Below, piece after piece: positions 23,191 through 45,185 of a DNA stretch of 64,000 bases. Made by a program: the position numbers and the translations under genes. The DNA is taken from positions 4,662,154-4,726,153 of the forward strand of contig JAPWDM010000023.1 in assembly GCA_035578155.1 (NCBI GenBank), written 5' to 3'. The notes beneath the pieces were generated by a model. The model did not search any database, was not told where the DNA came from, and saw only the letters and a list, made by a program, of their open reading frames with translations. The DNA comes from Brachynemurus nebulosus. Its lineage: Eukaryota > Arthropoda > Insecta > Neuroptera > Myrmeleontidae. The first letter of the stretch is position 1; the number at the start of each line of letters is the position of its first letter.

Positions 23191-23397
23191 ATGTCTCGTG
23201 CTTTTCAACTACTTAAAAGAGGATGGCATGAAATACCTGAAGTAATTGGAAGTACATTTATGGCGATCATTGGAGTTGGGTGTGCAGTAGTCGGAACGAT
23301 GAATTACTATGCCAAAGACGGCGATAATCGAAGATATAAAGAATCTTATATTGTGTATAGACATGATGACCCTGCTGTAAAAACGATAAAAGAATAG
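23191..23397 (+). CDS. Small mitochondrial-type membrane protein, possibly NDUFA3-like
   Basis: An intronless 68-residue frame with a basic N-terminus (MSRAFQLLKRGWHEIP), one hydrophobic segment at about 19-38 and a charged tail (YYAKDGDNRRYKESY...YRHDDP). AATAAA lies at 23474-23479. The size and layout fit single-helix accessory subunits of respiratory complexes. The LLKRGWHEIPEV start and the DDP-containing tail recall the complex I B9 subunit (NDUFA3), but I could not verify this and other small subunits remain possible. The gene looks expressed-like: a short AT-rich leader, a compact ORF and a polyadenylation signal 75 bp after the stop. A B-family transposon fragment sits just upstream and may lie in or near its promoter. 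Confidence 0.7.
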   Translation: MSRAFQLLKRGWHEIPEVIGSTFMAIIGVGCAVVGTMNYYAKDGDNRRYKESYIVYRHDDPAVKTIKE

Positions 23398-23479
23398 ATG
23401 CAATTTTAGAAATACATATTTTGTTCTAAGAATGTCTTTAATATAATAGATGTAAAATCGAAATTATTCTGAAAATAAA

Positions 23480-23988
23480 ATTTGGAAGTATACTTGGGTA
23501 CTATTTTACTTTTTCGATATGCCGTATAAAGTTTTTGAGCCTGTCAGCTACCTACATTAAAAATATTAATGGATACTTTTGTTATTTGAGTCTGTAAAAT
23601 ATTACTAACTACATTAGAGTTGCGTAAAAGTTTTTTTCTTGAAACATGAAATTTAGTCACTTATTATTACGCGAGAGGTTTGTATTTTTTCGAATAAATT
23701 TGGGTTTGTCCAATGAAAATTTGTTGCCTAGCAATTTAACGAAAAGAATTGTCATCTAACAAAAACGCGACAGCGAAGCTGAAGCGTTTTTGGGTTGACA
23801 GTTCTTCAAGTTAAATTGCTTTTTGGCAAGAAATTTGAGTTGTAGAAAACACAAATTTATTCAGAAAAATTATAAAACTCAAGTGTAATACGGTAAGACA
23901 ATTTAACGAATAAAATAGATTATTATAATTCATATTATTATTTAATGCTTTGTTACTATGGTTCTGAAATCAATTAAATTAACCATAC
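23480..23988. other. Intergenic with an imperfect palindrome
   Basis: Around 23725-23835 CCTAGCAATTTAACG...GAATTGTCA pairs with TGACAGTTCTTC...TTAAATTGC, a probable small fold-back element. Otherwise nothing seen. Confidence 0.45.
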
Positions 23989-24204
23989 GAATTTTTATAC
24001 TTTTAATTTCAAATGTTATCGAGTGCCTGTGAAACATTATTAATGTATGGCGGATTTTTATCCGTATTTTAAACATACACCAATATTCATATGTTCACTC
24101 AAATGTCCAGCTTTGGCTGATACTTAAACACTCGATGTACTTTGGCAAATGGCCAATTCATTATGTTAATTAAAATTGACATAGTGTTTGAAAAATTACC
24201 AAAC

Positions 24205-24276
24205 TGGATCGGCTGGGACTCGAACCCGGATCTCTTGGTTACCAGCCAAGCGCCTTACCAACTAGGCCACCGATCA
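24205..24276 (-). other. tRNA-Thr(GGT)-like sequence in array copy 1
   Basis: On the minus strand a cloverleaf can be drawn: acceptor TGATCGG with CCGATCC (first pair mismatched), D arm GCCT-AGGC, anticodon stem CTTGG-CCAAG with loop CTGGTAA (anticodon GGT), and T arm CCGGG-TTCGAGT-CCCAG with one mismatch. The A-box GTGGCCTAGTTGG and B-box GGTTCGAGTCC are good. GGT is unusual for a eukaryotic tRNA-Thr, where AGT is expected. With the mismatches and repeat context this points to a tRNA-derived element head, not a working tRNA gene. Confidence 0.7.
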
Positions 24277-24554
24277 CTTGTTCGAGTGCCACTCCAATTC
24301 AGTAATCAATCAAACACAACCTCTCTCTAATGCGAGACGCAGTTTTATACTTTTAATTTCAAATGTTATCGAGTGCCTGTGAAACATTATTAATGTATGG
24401 CGGATTTTTATCCGTATTTTAAACATACACCAATATTCATATGTTCACTCAAATGTCCAGCTTTGGCTGATACTTGAACACTCGATGTACTTTGGCAAAT
24501 GGCCAATTCATTATGTTAATTAAAATTGACATAGTGTTTGAAAAATTACCAAAC

Positions 24555-24626
24555 TGGATCGGCTGGGACTCGAACCCGGATCTCTTGGTTACCAGCCAAG
24601 CGCCTTACCAACTAGGCCACCGATCA
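24555..24626 (-). other. tRNA-Thr(GGT)-like sequence in array copy 2
   Basis: Identical to the copy 350 bp upstream. A 3' half (from the anticodon loop onward) recurs on the plus strand at 24891-24930. Confidence 0.7.
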
Positions 24627-24976
24627 CTTGTTCGAGTGCCACTCCAATTCAGTAATCAATCAAACACAACCTCTCTCTAATGCGAGACGCAGTTTTATAC
24701 TTTTAATTTCAAATGTTATCGAGTGCCTGTGAAACATTATTAATGTATGGCGGATTTTTATCCGTATTTTAAACATACACCAATATTCATATGTTCACTC
24801 AAATGTCCAGCTTTGGCTGATACTTGAACACTCGATGTACTTTGGCAAATGGCCAATTCATTATGTTAATTAAAATTGACATAGTGTTTGTAACCAAGAG
24901 ATCCGGGTTCGAGTCCCAGCCGATCCAGTTTGGTAATTTTTCAAACACTATGTCAATTTTAATTATACGAATTTTT

Positions 24977-26083
24977 GTTTCATTCTTATCGTGTTTACCT
25001 ACAATGAAATGACCAATGAAATGTTTTGTACCAATTTTGTTTCTGTAAAAATCTGTCCTAACTTTTTTTTCTATGGTAAAAGTTAAAAAATTACAATATT
25101 TTTATGGAACTTGACACACATGAGTTAAATTTCCAGGAATATTTTACGACATAAGTTATATAACTGTGAAATTTGTTTCCGTATTTTGCAGATAATTGAT
25201 CTACTTTTTGAAATATCTGCATTCAGTAAAAATTAAAAACGAATAATCAGAATGTTGATACTTCTTAAAAAATTTTGACCCAGAATTTAATATTTATTTT
25301 AGTAAATTGGTAATTTTAAGGATTTATAACAGTTTATGACACTTGTCAAATTCACTATACAAATAATAATTTACTTAACGCATTTTCAGTCTTGCGATTT
25401 CTCAACATACTCTGAATATGGTTGCAAGACTGAAAACACGTTAAGTAAATTATTATTTGTATAGTGAATTTGACAAAGTAATTATAACTTTAAATATTTT
25501 TAATACTAATTTTATTTTATGCCTAAGTTTATGTTAATAATTGCAACTAAATGAATTTAATGCAAGAACTATGTAAATAAACCACTGAAGAAGGCATCAA
25601 GAAGTGTCGAAATATATATAGTTTTCGTGATGAAAAATAAATGAGAAATTTACTAAGCAATGAATGTTTATTAATTTTCTCCGTTTATCACTTAATTTTT
25701 TCCGACTTTATAATTGGAATTATGTAAATTTTACCCTGGGGTTGTGGTTAAAGTTATAATTTAAATTTTAAGGATTGTTTGATTTTTACTTAGTAAATTA
25801 AATAGCTTTTATTTTTATTATATAATTATGTATATAGGTACCTCTTTGAGCGTTCAATTTGTAATTACTTTTATTTTCAAACATAGATTTCAACATAGCC
25901 TTTTTCCATTTCAATACAAAATTGATTAAATTCACAGCAGTAATTTTTCCCAAACATAGTATTTTTCTACAAATTACAAAAGTGATACAAGTTTAAAATT
26001 TATTTAATGACTATAAAAAATAATATATGTACTTATACGATGGTTTGGTAAGTTAAAATAATACCTATGTTAAGGGTACAGTT
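24977..26083. other. Intergenic with a 131-bp perfect-armed palindrome
   Basis: At 25345-25475 the word TCAAATTCACTATACAAATA and following bases pair with their inverse over about 38 bp, with ACTGAAAA/TTTTCAGT continuing the stem. This is a fold-back MITE. The rest is AT-rich with no exon recognised. Confidence 0.6.
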
Positions 26084-26811
26084 TAGAGATGTCGATTCTC
26101 CAAAAAAAAGATCGATTTTTGGATCGATTTAAATCGAAATTAAAAAAATCGATTAAAAAAAAAAATCGGCTAAAAAAAAATCGATTCTGTGAGATCGATT
26201 TAAAAAATCGAAATTTTGAAAAGTTTAATAAAAATTAGCTGATAATTTTTGTTAAGGGACTTAATTGATAGTACATGGGAAATATAGTGTAAAAACGCTT
26301 TACGTTATATTTGTCAGGCGATGAGTTAACTTTTCAATTATAATTATAGCAAATAACACAATTGAATATGTAGGACGAATACCACGGAATGAACCAAGTT
26401 TACTATTCAAAAATTTCAAACAAACTGACAAAAAAATCTTTTCTGAATAAGATGCTTTTGAAGAAAGGGATCGTTAGCCCCATAGGTGGTCTTCATTTCC
26501 TTTGTATTAATAATCTTCTCCTGGACAAAATAGTGCGTATATATACGTATTTATATGGAGCCACATGGGGGATTCGTTGATAATAACAAGTAAAAAGTGA
26601 CAATTTATTAACAATAACGTTTTTGGTGTTTCATTTTAACACATGTTTCTTTGTAAAATTACAACTAAAATAAAATTATATTTGAAAAAAATCGGTTATC
26701 GATCTCTTACTTTTAATAATCGATTCAAATGAAAAAAATCGAAAAAAGAATCGATTTTTTAAGCTTCGATTAATCGATTTTCGATTAATCGATTTAAAAT
26801 CAACATCTCTA
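26084..26811. mobile_element. hAT-like element, 728 bp, perfect 8-bp TSD
   Basis: Starts TAGAGATGTCGATT and ends in AATCAACATCTCTA. Flanked by GTACAGTT on both sides (26076-26083, 26812-26819). The subterminal parts are crowded with the word ATCGATT on both arms, a likely transposase-binding repeat. The short interior frame 26389-26580 has no recognisable motif. Confidence 0.9.
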
Positions 26812-26819
26812 GTACAGTT

Positions 26820-28155
26820 ACACCAGCGATTTCTAACGCATCTTTCGTTAAGTAATACGAAATATGGTCGTATTAGTGGATTCAAAGTGGCTAAGATAAT
26901 AATTGTTGTAGAGAATGAATATGGAATCCATATTAATATGACGATTAATCGGATTATTGTAATAATAAAAATTTAATATGTTAAATCTAGTACATCTAGT
27001 ATTCGAACTCAGTAGTGGCTTCATGTATTGGACTCTGAACTGAATACTGGATTCGAGTTTTTATGTAACTTGAATTTGAGTCTGAAAAGATTTTACTTTA
27101 TCTGATTACTGAAGTATTTGAGTACCAACAATGGCTGATTTATCACATTTCTAGTTGTATAGGAATGCCAGAAAAATCTATTAAAGAAATTGCCATCTAG
27201 GGCGCTCAAATGATAACTTTTACGGGGGGGGAGGAGGTAGTGAGAAAACTGGAGTAAAGAGTATTTTTAATATTTTGAATGACGAATGGCGATTTATAAG
27301 TAGCCATAAGTTTCCAATTCCGATCATGTTATAAAACTTTATCCCATTGCTAAAATACACGTAAAAGAAAAAACACTTGACTACCACTACTTTTATATGT
27401 ATATTTTATCGTTTCGCTAACAGCTAGGGAGGGAGCACAGCCCCCTCTTACCTGCGGGTATGGGTGCCCTTGATTGCCATGTATTATGATGGATGATAAA
27501 CATCAAAAATCATAACTTAGGACTATTGCTTACGCCATTTTTATCATAAACATTGTAACAGAAAATTTAAAATTGTTATATTAACAAAATTGTTACACAT
27601 TGGAATTTAGTTTACATAGGAAAAAAGAAAAAAACTCAATTTGATTTTGTAAGTATATTTTAATTATAAATAAAAATTATATTTTTTAAATTATTTTCAA
27701 TAAAATTTTGAAATATATCAGAATATTTTCAGTTGTAGAAGTTTTTATATAAAATACGGACTATTAAATAAATTTTCAGTGCAGTAACTTAAAAAAATTA
27801 CTAAAAAAGTAAACTAACCTAAAAGCCGTATGCAATTTTTTAAATTTCATTTAATACCATAACAAATATAATTTAATTTTTATTAATAATTTTACTATAG
27901 GGATATCAATATTACACCATTGTAAATCAAAAAATGGCACATTCTTTCCAGATGACTATAATTTTATTTTATTTAAGACTTTACAATTCAAGTACAGTTA
28001 AGTTAACTTTTTTACCATATTAACATGTTCAGTCTAAAAGTCATTAACGCAACCGATAAATGTAAAAAAAAAGTTGTCTAAAATTAATTTATATAACTGA
28101 TATTATTTCAGTAAACCAACTAAAAATAACTGAACTGTTTAAATTTAAAAAAAAA

Positions 28156-28156
<1 letters not shown>
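26820..28156. other. Intergenic, no gene seen
   Basis: No exon, palindrome or element boundary that I can support. A G run lies near 27225. Confidence 0.4.

Positions 28157-28220
<64 letters not shown>
28157..28220. repeat. (TA)n microsatellite
   Basis: TA tract directly abutting the next element. Confidence 0.97.
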
Positions 28221-28223
<3 letters not shown>

Positions 28224-29009
28224 GTGGGTCATTTTAATCTTTGCATCTAAATATCTCGCCAGAGGCACCACCTATCAAAAAATGACTTTTACGAAAGTTG
28301 TTAGGTACGAAGGGGAACATTAAATGATAACCTTAAATTTGACCTTGAATTTCATTTTCAAGGTCATTTTGAGGTCAAGTCGTATTTTTCAAATAGAACG
28401 ACCTACTTTTTATTTTGGATTCTGAAAGAGCGTGAAAAATCACGTCGAAAATGCTATAAACGAATTTTTTTTATAATTGACCTTAAGAGGTGTAAAGACC
28501 ACCCAAGAACAATCAAAAATCAGATTTTAAAAGAAAAACCTAACTTTAAAGTTTCGGCATCTTTTGGAGACGTAAAATAGGAGCTTCTTTCGTTTTTAAT
28601 GACCTGTGAAGGTCATTCTAAGGTCAAAATCCAGAAAAAAATGACACTAAAAATTTATGAAAAATTAATTTTTCATAATTAATAGATTTCATAGCTAAAA
28701 AATGAAAAATTAAAGGTCTGAATTTTAAAAATTAATGAAATTAAAAATTTCATAGCCAAAAAAGGAAAAATTAAATTAAATGAAAAATTCGTTCATAGCA
28801 TTTTCGACGTGAAATTTCACGCTCTTTCAGAATTCGAAATAAAAAGTAGGTCGTTTCATTTGAAAAATACAACTTGACCTCAAAATAACCTTGAAAAATT
28901 GGTCACCATTTAATGCCCCCTTCGTACCTAACAACTTTTGTAAAGGTCATTTTTTGATAGGTGGCGTCTCTGGCGAGATATTTAGATGCAAAGATTAAAA
29001 TGGCCCACC

Positions 29010-29012
<3 letters not shown>
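28221..29012. mobile_element. Mariner-type MITE with roughly 240-bp TIRs
   Basis: Begins CAGGTGGGTCATTTTAATC and ends GATTAAAATGGCCCACCCTG. The arms pair for about 240 bp, including words such as CTCGCCAGAG, TGATAGGTGG, GGTCATTTT and AAAAAGTAGGTCG. It sits between two (TA)n tracts, consistent with insertion at TA. No transposase. Confidence 0.85.
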
Positions 29013-29101
<89 letters not shown>

Positions 29102-29112
29102 ATGTATATAAT

Positions 29113-29170
<58 letters not shown>
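29013..29170. repeat. (TA)n microsatellites, two tracts
   Basis: About 29013-29098 and 29117-29170, separated by a short ATAATGTATATAATCACA spacer. Confidence 0.97.
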
Positions 29171-29175
<5 letters not shown>

Positions 29176-30083
29176 AAAATTTTTAGTAACAATTTACACT
29201 TTTAATCACAGAGTAAATAAGATTTAGAAAAAAAAAAACACTATTTCATAACAAAAGAAAAAGTACATATATAAATATTTAATCATATATTAATATGCGA
29301 ATTTTTATAGAAAAATCATTTACTCTATGACTTAGAACACACTTTCGTATATAAATGAGACTTGCCTAATATACAAAAATATAATATGTAGCATATCACA
29401 TCTGATCTCGTATCATTTGTATTAGATTCAAATGTGCATTTTACAATTTTTAATCTAATACCAAAAAATAACCACATCCTTTTTTTAATTACGCACATTT
29501 TTTCAAATAAAATTGTTCTATACAACTAAATTTTATTGGAATGACATCTATTGCCGTACTGGGCTCTATTGGGCTGCATACAACTGGACACGGTAGTATT
29601 GATAGTATTCTGATCTGATTAAAATTACTACTTTAAGTTAAGAACTGATGTACGATTTATACAGTATTTTGTATTGGTTGAAATTTTATGTATATTTGAT
29701 AACTTGATTGAGCAATTTCTGTCAAAAAAAGACTCCTAATAACATTCAAAATTGTTAAACATAATTTTTTTTTTTACAAAAATCTTGAAAAATATTAATT
29801 ATGCCGTACAAAAAGTTATTATGAAATTTATTCTCAATTATTTGTTTTTTGATAAAATGGACCATTTTTGAAATGTTAACGTGTTTAAAATTCACAGGCC
29901 TATTCAAAAAGGTCGCAACTGCATTTAATTTGTTTCCTTCTTGTACTAATTTGTCGGTTTTAAACATGTAAATAACTCAAAAAGGGTTCAACTTTTGAAA
30001 AAAATAATGTAATTGAATTTTTTTTTTGTAGTAAAATTTAAAAGCATATTAAGTTTGATAACTCTTTCTATTAAAAAGCAAAT
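29171..30083. other. Intergenic, no gene seen
   Basis: Minus-strand frames at 29325-29525 and 29755-29967 (the latter 70 residues) have ordinary composition but no motif, splice signals or polyadenylation signal that I can support. Confidence 0.35.
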
Positions 30084-30195
30084 GGGGCTATTCGTAACAA
30101 CACCGCTTACAAGCACATGCTTAAAAACGAGCACACTAGAGATTCTACATAATAAAATGAAATAAGAAATAAGGAGTATCGATAGTGACGTTGAA

Positions 30196-30926
30196 TAGTG
30201 ATGTCAAATAATTAATCGATTAGTCGGTTTAGTCGACTAATTTTGTTTACTTTTAGTCACTTTTTAATCGACTATTTTACTGTCGAATAAATGACTAAAA
30301 TAACTAATATTTTTTTAAATGACTAAAAACGATTAATTTAATAATTTTTCTGCATTATTTATAATGGGTCATACACAATCAATGAAATAAGGAATAAGAA
30401 GTATGCCATCTAGTGACATTGAATGGAACTTTAACGTAACTGCCCATAGATATATGTATTTAGGCATTTTTGTACATCAAAATTCATAAAAAATAACGTT
30501 CGTGATGACTTTTTTTGTCACTAAAGTGAAAAAAATCACGAATTTTGACGTACAAAAGTACCTACATATTTATATCTATGAGTAGTTACGTTAAAGTTCC
30601 ACTCAACGTCACTAGATGGCATACTTCTTATTCCTTATTTCATTGATTGTGTAGACACCCTTAGACTCGAAAAAATGAAAACTAAAAATTATCTTTTTTT
30701 ATGATTTTTTACTTTTATGTGAATAATACATTGTAATTTGTAATTTTTTTTTTTTAAAAAGACAATTTTTAAAAAGACAAAGGTTACCTTATTTATGAAT
30801 TCGACTAAAAATTTAGTCGATTAATCGACTATTCTATGCTCGATATTTTCGATTAATGACTAATTTTGTCGGAAAAACAAGTTTAATCGACTAATCGACT
30901 AACTGCATCTCGACTCGATATCACTA
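30196..30926. mobile_element. hAT-like element nested in the 30-32 kb nest
   Basis: Begins TAGTGATGTC and ends GATATCACTA, with flanks ACGTTGAA and ACGTTAAT (6 of 8 match). The arms are rich in TCGACTAAT/ATTAGTCGA words. It interrupts the host arm between 'AGTGACGTTGAA' and its continuation at 30927. Confidence 0.75.
30366..30660. mobile_element. Fold-back MITE nested inside the hAT element
   Basis: Left GGGTCATACACAATCAATGA and right TCATTGATTGTGTAGACACCC pair. The pairing runs for about 140 bp per side, nearly the whole 295-bp element. Its internal words (TAACGTAACTGC, CATAGATATATGTA) are those of the outer host element, so it is a relative of it. Confidence 0.8.
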
Positions 30927-32657
30927 ACGTTAATGAAATTTTAACGTAACTGCTCATAGATATATGTAGGTATTTTTGTACATCAAAGTTCATGAAAACA
31001 TAACGTTTGTGGTGACTTGTTTTGTCACTCTGAAAGAGAGATCACAATGTGTGGGTCACCGATTTGGCCGAATTTTCGTATATTTAAAGAGGTTCACTAG
31101 TGTAGTAAATCCCCAAAACCCTAGGGTGCAACACTTCGAAATAAGGGAGAAATTTCTCTTGAAAGTTTTAGGCTTACAATAAGTACAAATTCTAAAAATT
31201 CAGAATTATTCATATTTGTTTAAAGAAAAACGTGAAATCTCATCGTGTGAAGTTACAATACAAATTCACTCATTAATCCACCATCATTTATTAGCAACAA
31301 TTTTTCAAAAAATAATCAAATACCCGTGGTTTGCAAAACTTTCCAACTAAAGAGATATTTTTTTAACGTAAATGATATATTTTTTTCCTTTGATAAACTA
31401 AAAAAGAATTTTGTTTGCTCAGATGTTGCATTTATTTCTTGTAGTAGATGCTAGTTAAATAAGTTTTATTTGTTTTTATGATGATTATGATGATGACCAT
31501 CCAAAAAAATGTACATCTGAACAAGAAAATCAATAAGAACTACTATTTTATTCCTGAATATTCATCGCATTTTATCATTTTAAAAAAAAAAGCGTAATTC
31601 CATAAGTCTATGTTATTTATAATTCGAATTATGTTAGAAAATGAATATTTTTTATGGAAAAAGATAGAAAAAACAAATATGCTGCTCACTACGCCAAGAC
31701 AACTTTCATAAGTTTTTGGAACTTGTACTACTGGTAAGCCTAAAACTTTCAAGAGATATTTCTCCCTTATTTCGAAGTGTTGCACCCTAGGGCTTTGGGG
31801 ATTTACTACACTAGTGAACCTCTTTAAATACATGGAGACTCGGCCAAATCGGTGACTCACACAATGTGACCTCTCCTTGCTAGTCACTTTTTTGTGACTT
31901 TTTTTCTCATTAACACTATGAGGCCCGAGCACTTTCATAGTAAATTTCCCCGGAAGCCGGCAATATTTAAAAAAAAAAAAAAACTATATAAACAAATGCA
32001 TAAAATAAAATGATTCAAACACACAACACAGTTCCACACGTATGTATGTGTAAAACTGTAAACAGACGTACTACGTGATAAGTACATACATACTACATAA
32101 TATAACACTGGCATTCAAATCAATTTTATTTAAAAATATAAATTATATTTTTTATGTATTTTTTGTTTATCTTAAAATTTTTTTATACATAGAAACCAAG
32201 AGAGTAGTGTTTGTTGGTATGTATGTGTTTGTGTGAATGGGAACACATCCGTGTGATGAAGAATGATAAACATGATAAACATCGCACACACAATGAGTGA
32301 TCAACTAATCAATTAATCATTGATCGCGGTCGGCCTCTGGGGAAGTTTTGTTTGGTTTCAGATGCCGAAGCCGTGGGACTGAAAGTGTTAATTGTAAGTG
32401 ACACAAAAAGTCACCACGAACGTTATGTTTCTGTAAACTTTGATGTACGAAAATACCTACATATACCTATGAGCAGTTAAGTTAGAATCCTACATAAAGT
32501 TTTATTTATCGTCACTAGATGGTGACACCCCTTATTTCTTATTTCATTTTATTGTGTAGAATCCCCTAGCTTGCTACTAAGGGTGTTCGTTTTTAAGCAG
32601 TGTTTGCAAGTAGTCGAGCGATATGTGCTTGCAAACAGTATTGTTATGAATAGCCCC

Positions 32658-33219
32658 AAATATTATTTTTCAAGATACATTCAAAAATCGTTTTCGGTAA
32701 CTTAAAAAAACATTAGGGTCTTTATGGAACTGGGATTGCTCAACCGGACTGTGTTAGATTAGATCGTTCAACCGCCCTCAATCAAATATAAATATATAAT
32801 ATCTAAAAATAAAATGATGTAACTATAAAATAGTAAAAAAAATTTGGCTTACAATTCGATGTATGTGACATCTACCGGGTTGTACACAATTATGATTCGT
32901 CTATAAATATTATTTGACTTAATTATATCTCGATTAAAAATATAGCATTTTTTTTTTTAAATTTAAGTAGAAGAGTAAATTTCTCTAAATTTTAGTATTT
33001 ACAAAATATTTATTTTTATAATAATAAAAAAGATCTTGCACACATGTGGAAAACACCCTTGAATAAATTTTATTTTAATATATTCTAAGTTTATAAGTTA
33101 ATTTAGTTTCAGAATGATTTAAAATCAATAAGAATTATATATATATTTCTTACATTTAAAAAAAAAAATTATTATTCAAATAAAATAATATTTATAGTAC
33201 ACAGTAACTAATTAAAATC
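32658..33219. other. Kinase 3' flank, no other gene seen
   Basis: AT-rich. The kinase transcript should end here; AATAAA-like minus-strand words are frequent and none stands out. Confidence 0.4.
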
Positions 33220-44056
<10,837 letters not shown>

Positions 44057-45185
44057 CGGGAATATTAAACACCACTAAATTTCATCGAAAAAAAATGGCA
44101 AAAAATAATAAAACAAATACATAAAATAAAAAAAGTTTCAATAAAATAACGCGGAATAAAAATTAAGATTTAATACTGAAACCACTTGTCATTTTCAATA
44201 GGGACATCTAATTATGTTAGTAGCCTAAACTGAGATGTCTTAATATTATTGTTATCTCAAATCTGAAGTTCTTTCAAAAAAGGAAAGATGATACAATTAA
44301 TCAAATGTTAAATAAGAATAGCGTACGTTCACATGGATTAAATCATATCATACACACATATAAATCACTATTGCCAACAAGAAGCATAAAATTCCATTTT
44401 TTTTTTTAATTTATTAAAAAAAAATAAATTTGTATTTTCTAAAAAATCATAAATTTTACTATGTATTATCAGATCTTTACTATTTTGGGTCAATAATGTA
44501 TTGATTAGGTCATTGATAATTTTGCTATTTCATTTCAAATGAGTCATTTAATTTGAACTAACGTGCTCTGTGGAACTAACATACGGATTTCAAGGTGGTA
44601 AACGTCATTTAATAACAGTTTTTTATTGGTTACGCCATTTTTCATCTCAGCTGGCGCGTAATTTTAAATTAAATATAAATTGAATACCTATTTACTTTCT
44701 GTTTATACACAATATCATATTTGACATTATTTATTTTATATAAATTTTGTGCAGATAGTAATTTTGAATAATAATTAAATTATAGCAATAAAAATTTTTG
44801 AATTTCATTCTTATATATTTATTACCTAGTAGATAATTTACAATTTTACTTAAAACAGTATTATAATAGCTTCCAATTAATTAATTAAAATATATATTTT
44901 TTTTAAATGTGCTTATTTTTATTATTTACTTTTTTATACAGTGAAAAATATAAATATATGTAAAAGTTTTAAAAATATTTAAATTATCAATTCATAGTCC
45001 TATTAGTACTACCAAATTGTATAAAAACGTAAAACACTAAGCACGCTATTATCTTTCTACACGTCATATTTGGATTTGGTTTGAAATGATCGTTTAAAGT
45101 GGTTTAAAGGATAAAAAAAAATTCGATAATCAACGTGGCAATATAGTGTGAAAGATATTGAATATTAAATAAATCAAAGTGAAAA
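44057..45185. promoter_or_regulatory. Intergenic region between divergent kinase and peroxiredoxin genes
   Basis: 1.13 kb separating two start codons facing away from each other, so both promoters and 5' UTRs lie here. AT-rich; no individual element or site can be assigned. Confidence 0.5.

Larger units (their letters stand above)
23990..24976. mobile_element. 350-bp tandem array with tRNA-like head, inverted partial copy and 12-bp flanking repeat
   Basis: Copies start at 24001, 24351 and 24701, exactly 350 bp apart and nearly identical (for example TACTTAAAC versus TACTTGAAC). The third copy breaks at about 24890 and continues as an inverted piece (24891-24964, TAACCAAGAGATCC through CAATTTTAATT). 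The whole block is bounded by ATACGAATTTTT on both sides (23987-23998 and 24965-24976). The layout recalls SINE or Penelope-like insertions, which can be tandem with an inverted truncated end; that is an inference. Hammerhead core words (CTGATGA) were looked for on both strands and not found. Confidence 0.8.
30084..32657. mobile_element. Outer inverted-repeat element GGGGCTATTC, with nested inserts
   Basis: Left GGGGCTATTCGTAACAACAC and right inverse TTGTTATGAATAGCCCC; AAAT lies next to both ends. Moving inward, GATTCTACATAATAAAATG (30147) is answered by TTTTATTGTGTAGAATC (about 32550), followed by a second conserved set (TCATAGATATATGTAGGTAT / ATACCTACATATACCTATGA). A third pair of arms (about 31015-31185 and 31700-31890) carries GGTTCACTAGTGTAGTAAAT in both orientations. 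Short frames in those arms (MYLKRFTSVVNPQ-like) occur twice as mirror copies and are repeat-derived. Confidence 0.7.

Noticed and set aside
24205..24626. Functional tRNA-Thr genes
   Set aside because: Mismatched first acceptor pair and T-stem pair, a GGT anticodon not expected in eukaryotic tRNA-Thr, and a place inside a tandem mobile repeat.
23990..24976. Hammerhead-ribozyme retrozyme
   Set aside because: The tandem layout fits, but the CTGATGA...GAAA core is absent from both strands of the 350-bp unit.
29755..29967. 70-residue minus-strand frame
   Set aside because: Plausible composition but no motif or gene signals; left unannotated.
30976..31938. Two mirror-image frames sharing a KRFTSVVNPQ-like stretch
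   Set aside because: They are the two arms of an inverted repeat; no known domain, so treated as repeat-derived and not a gene pair.
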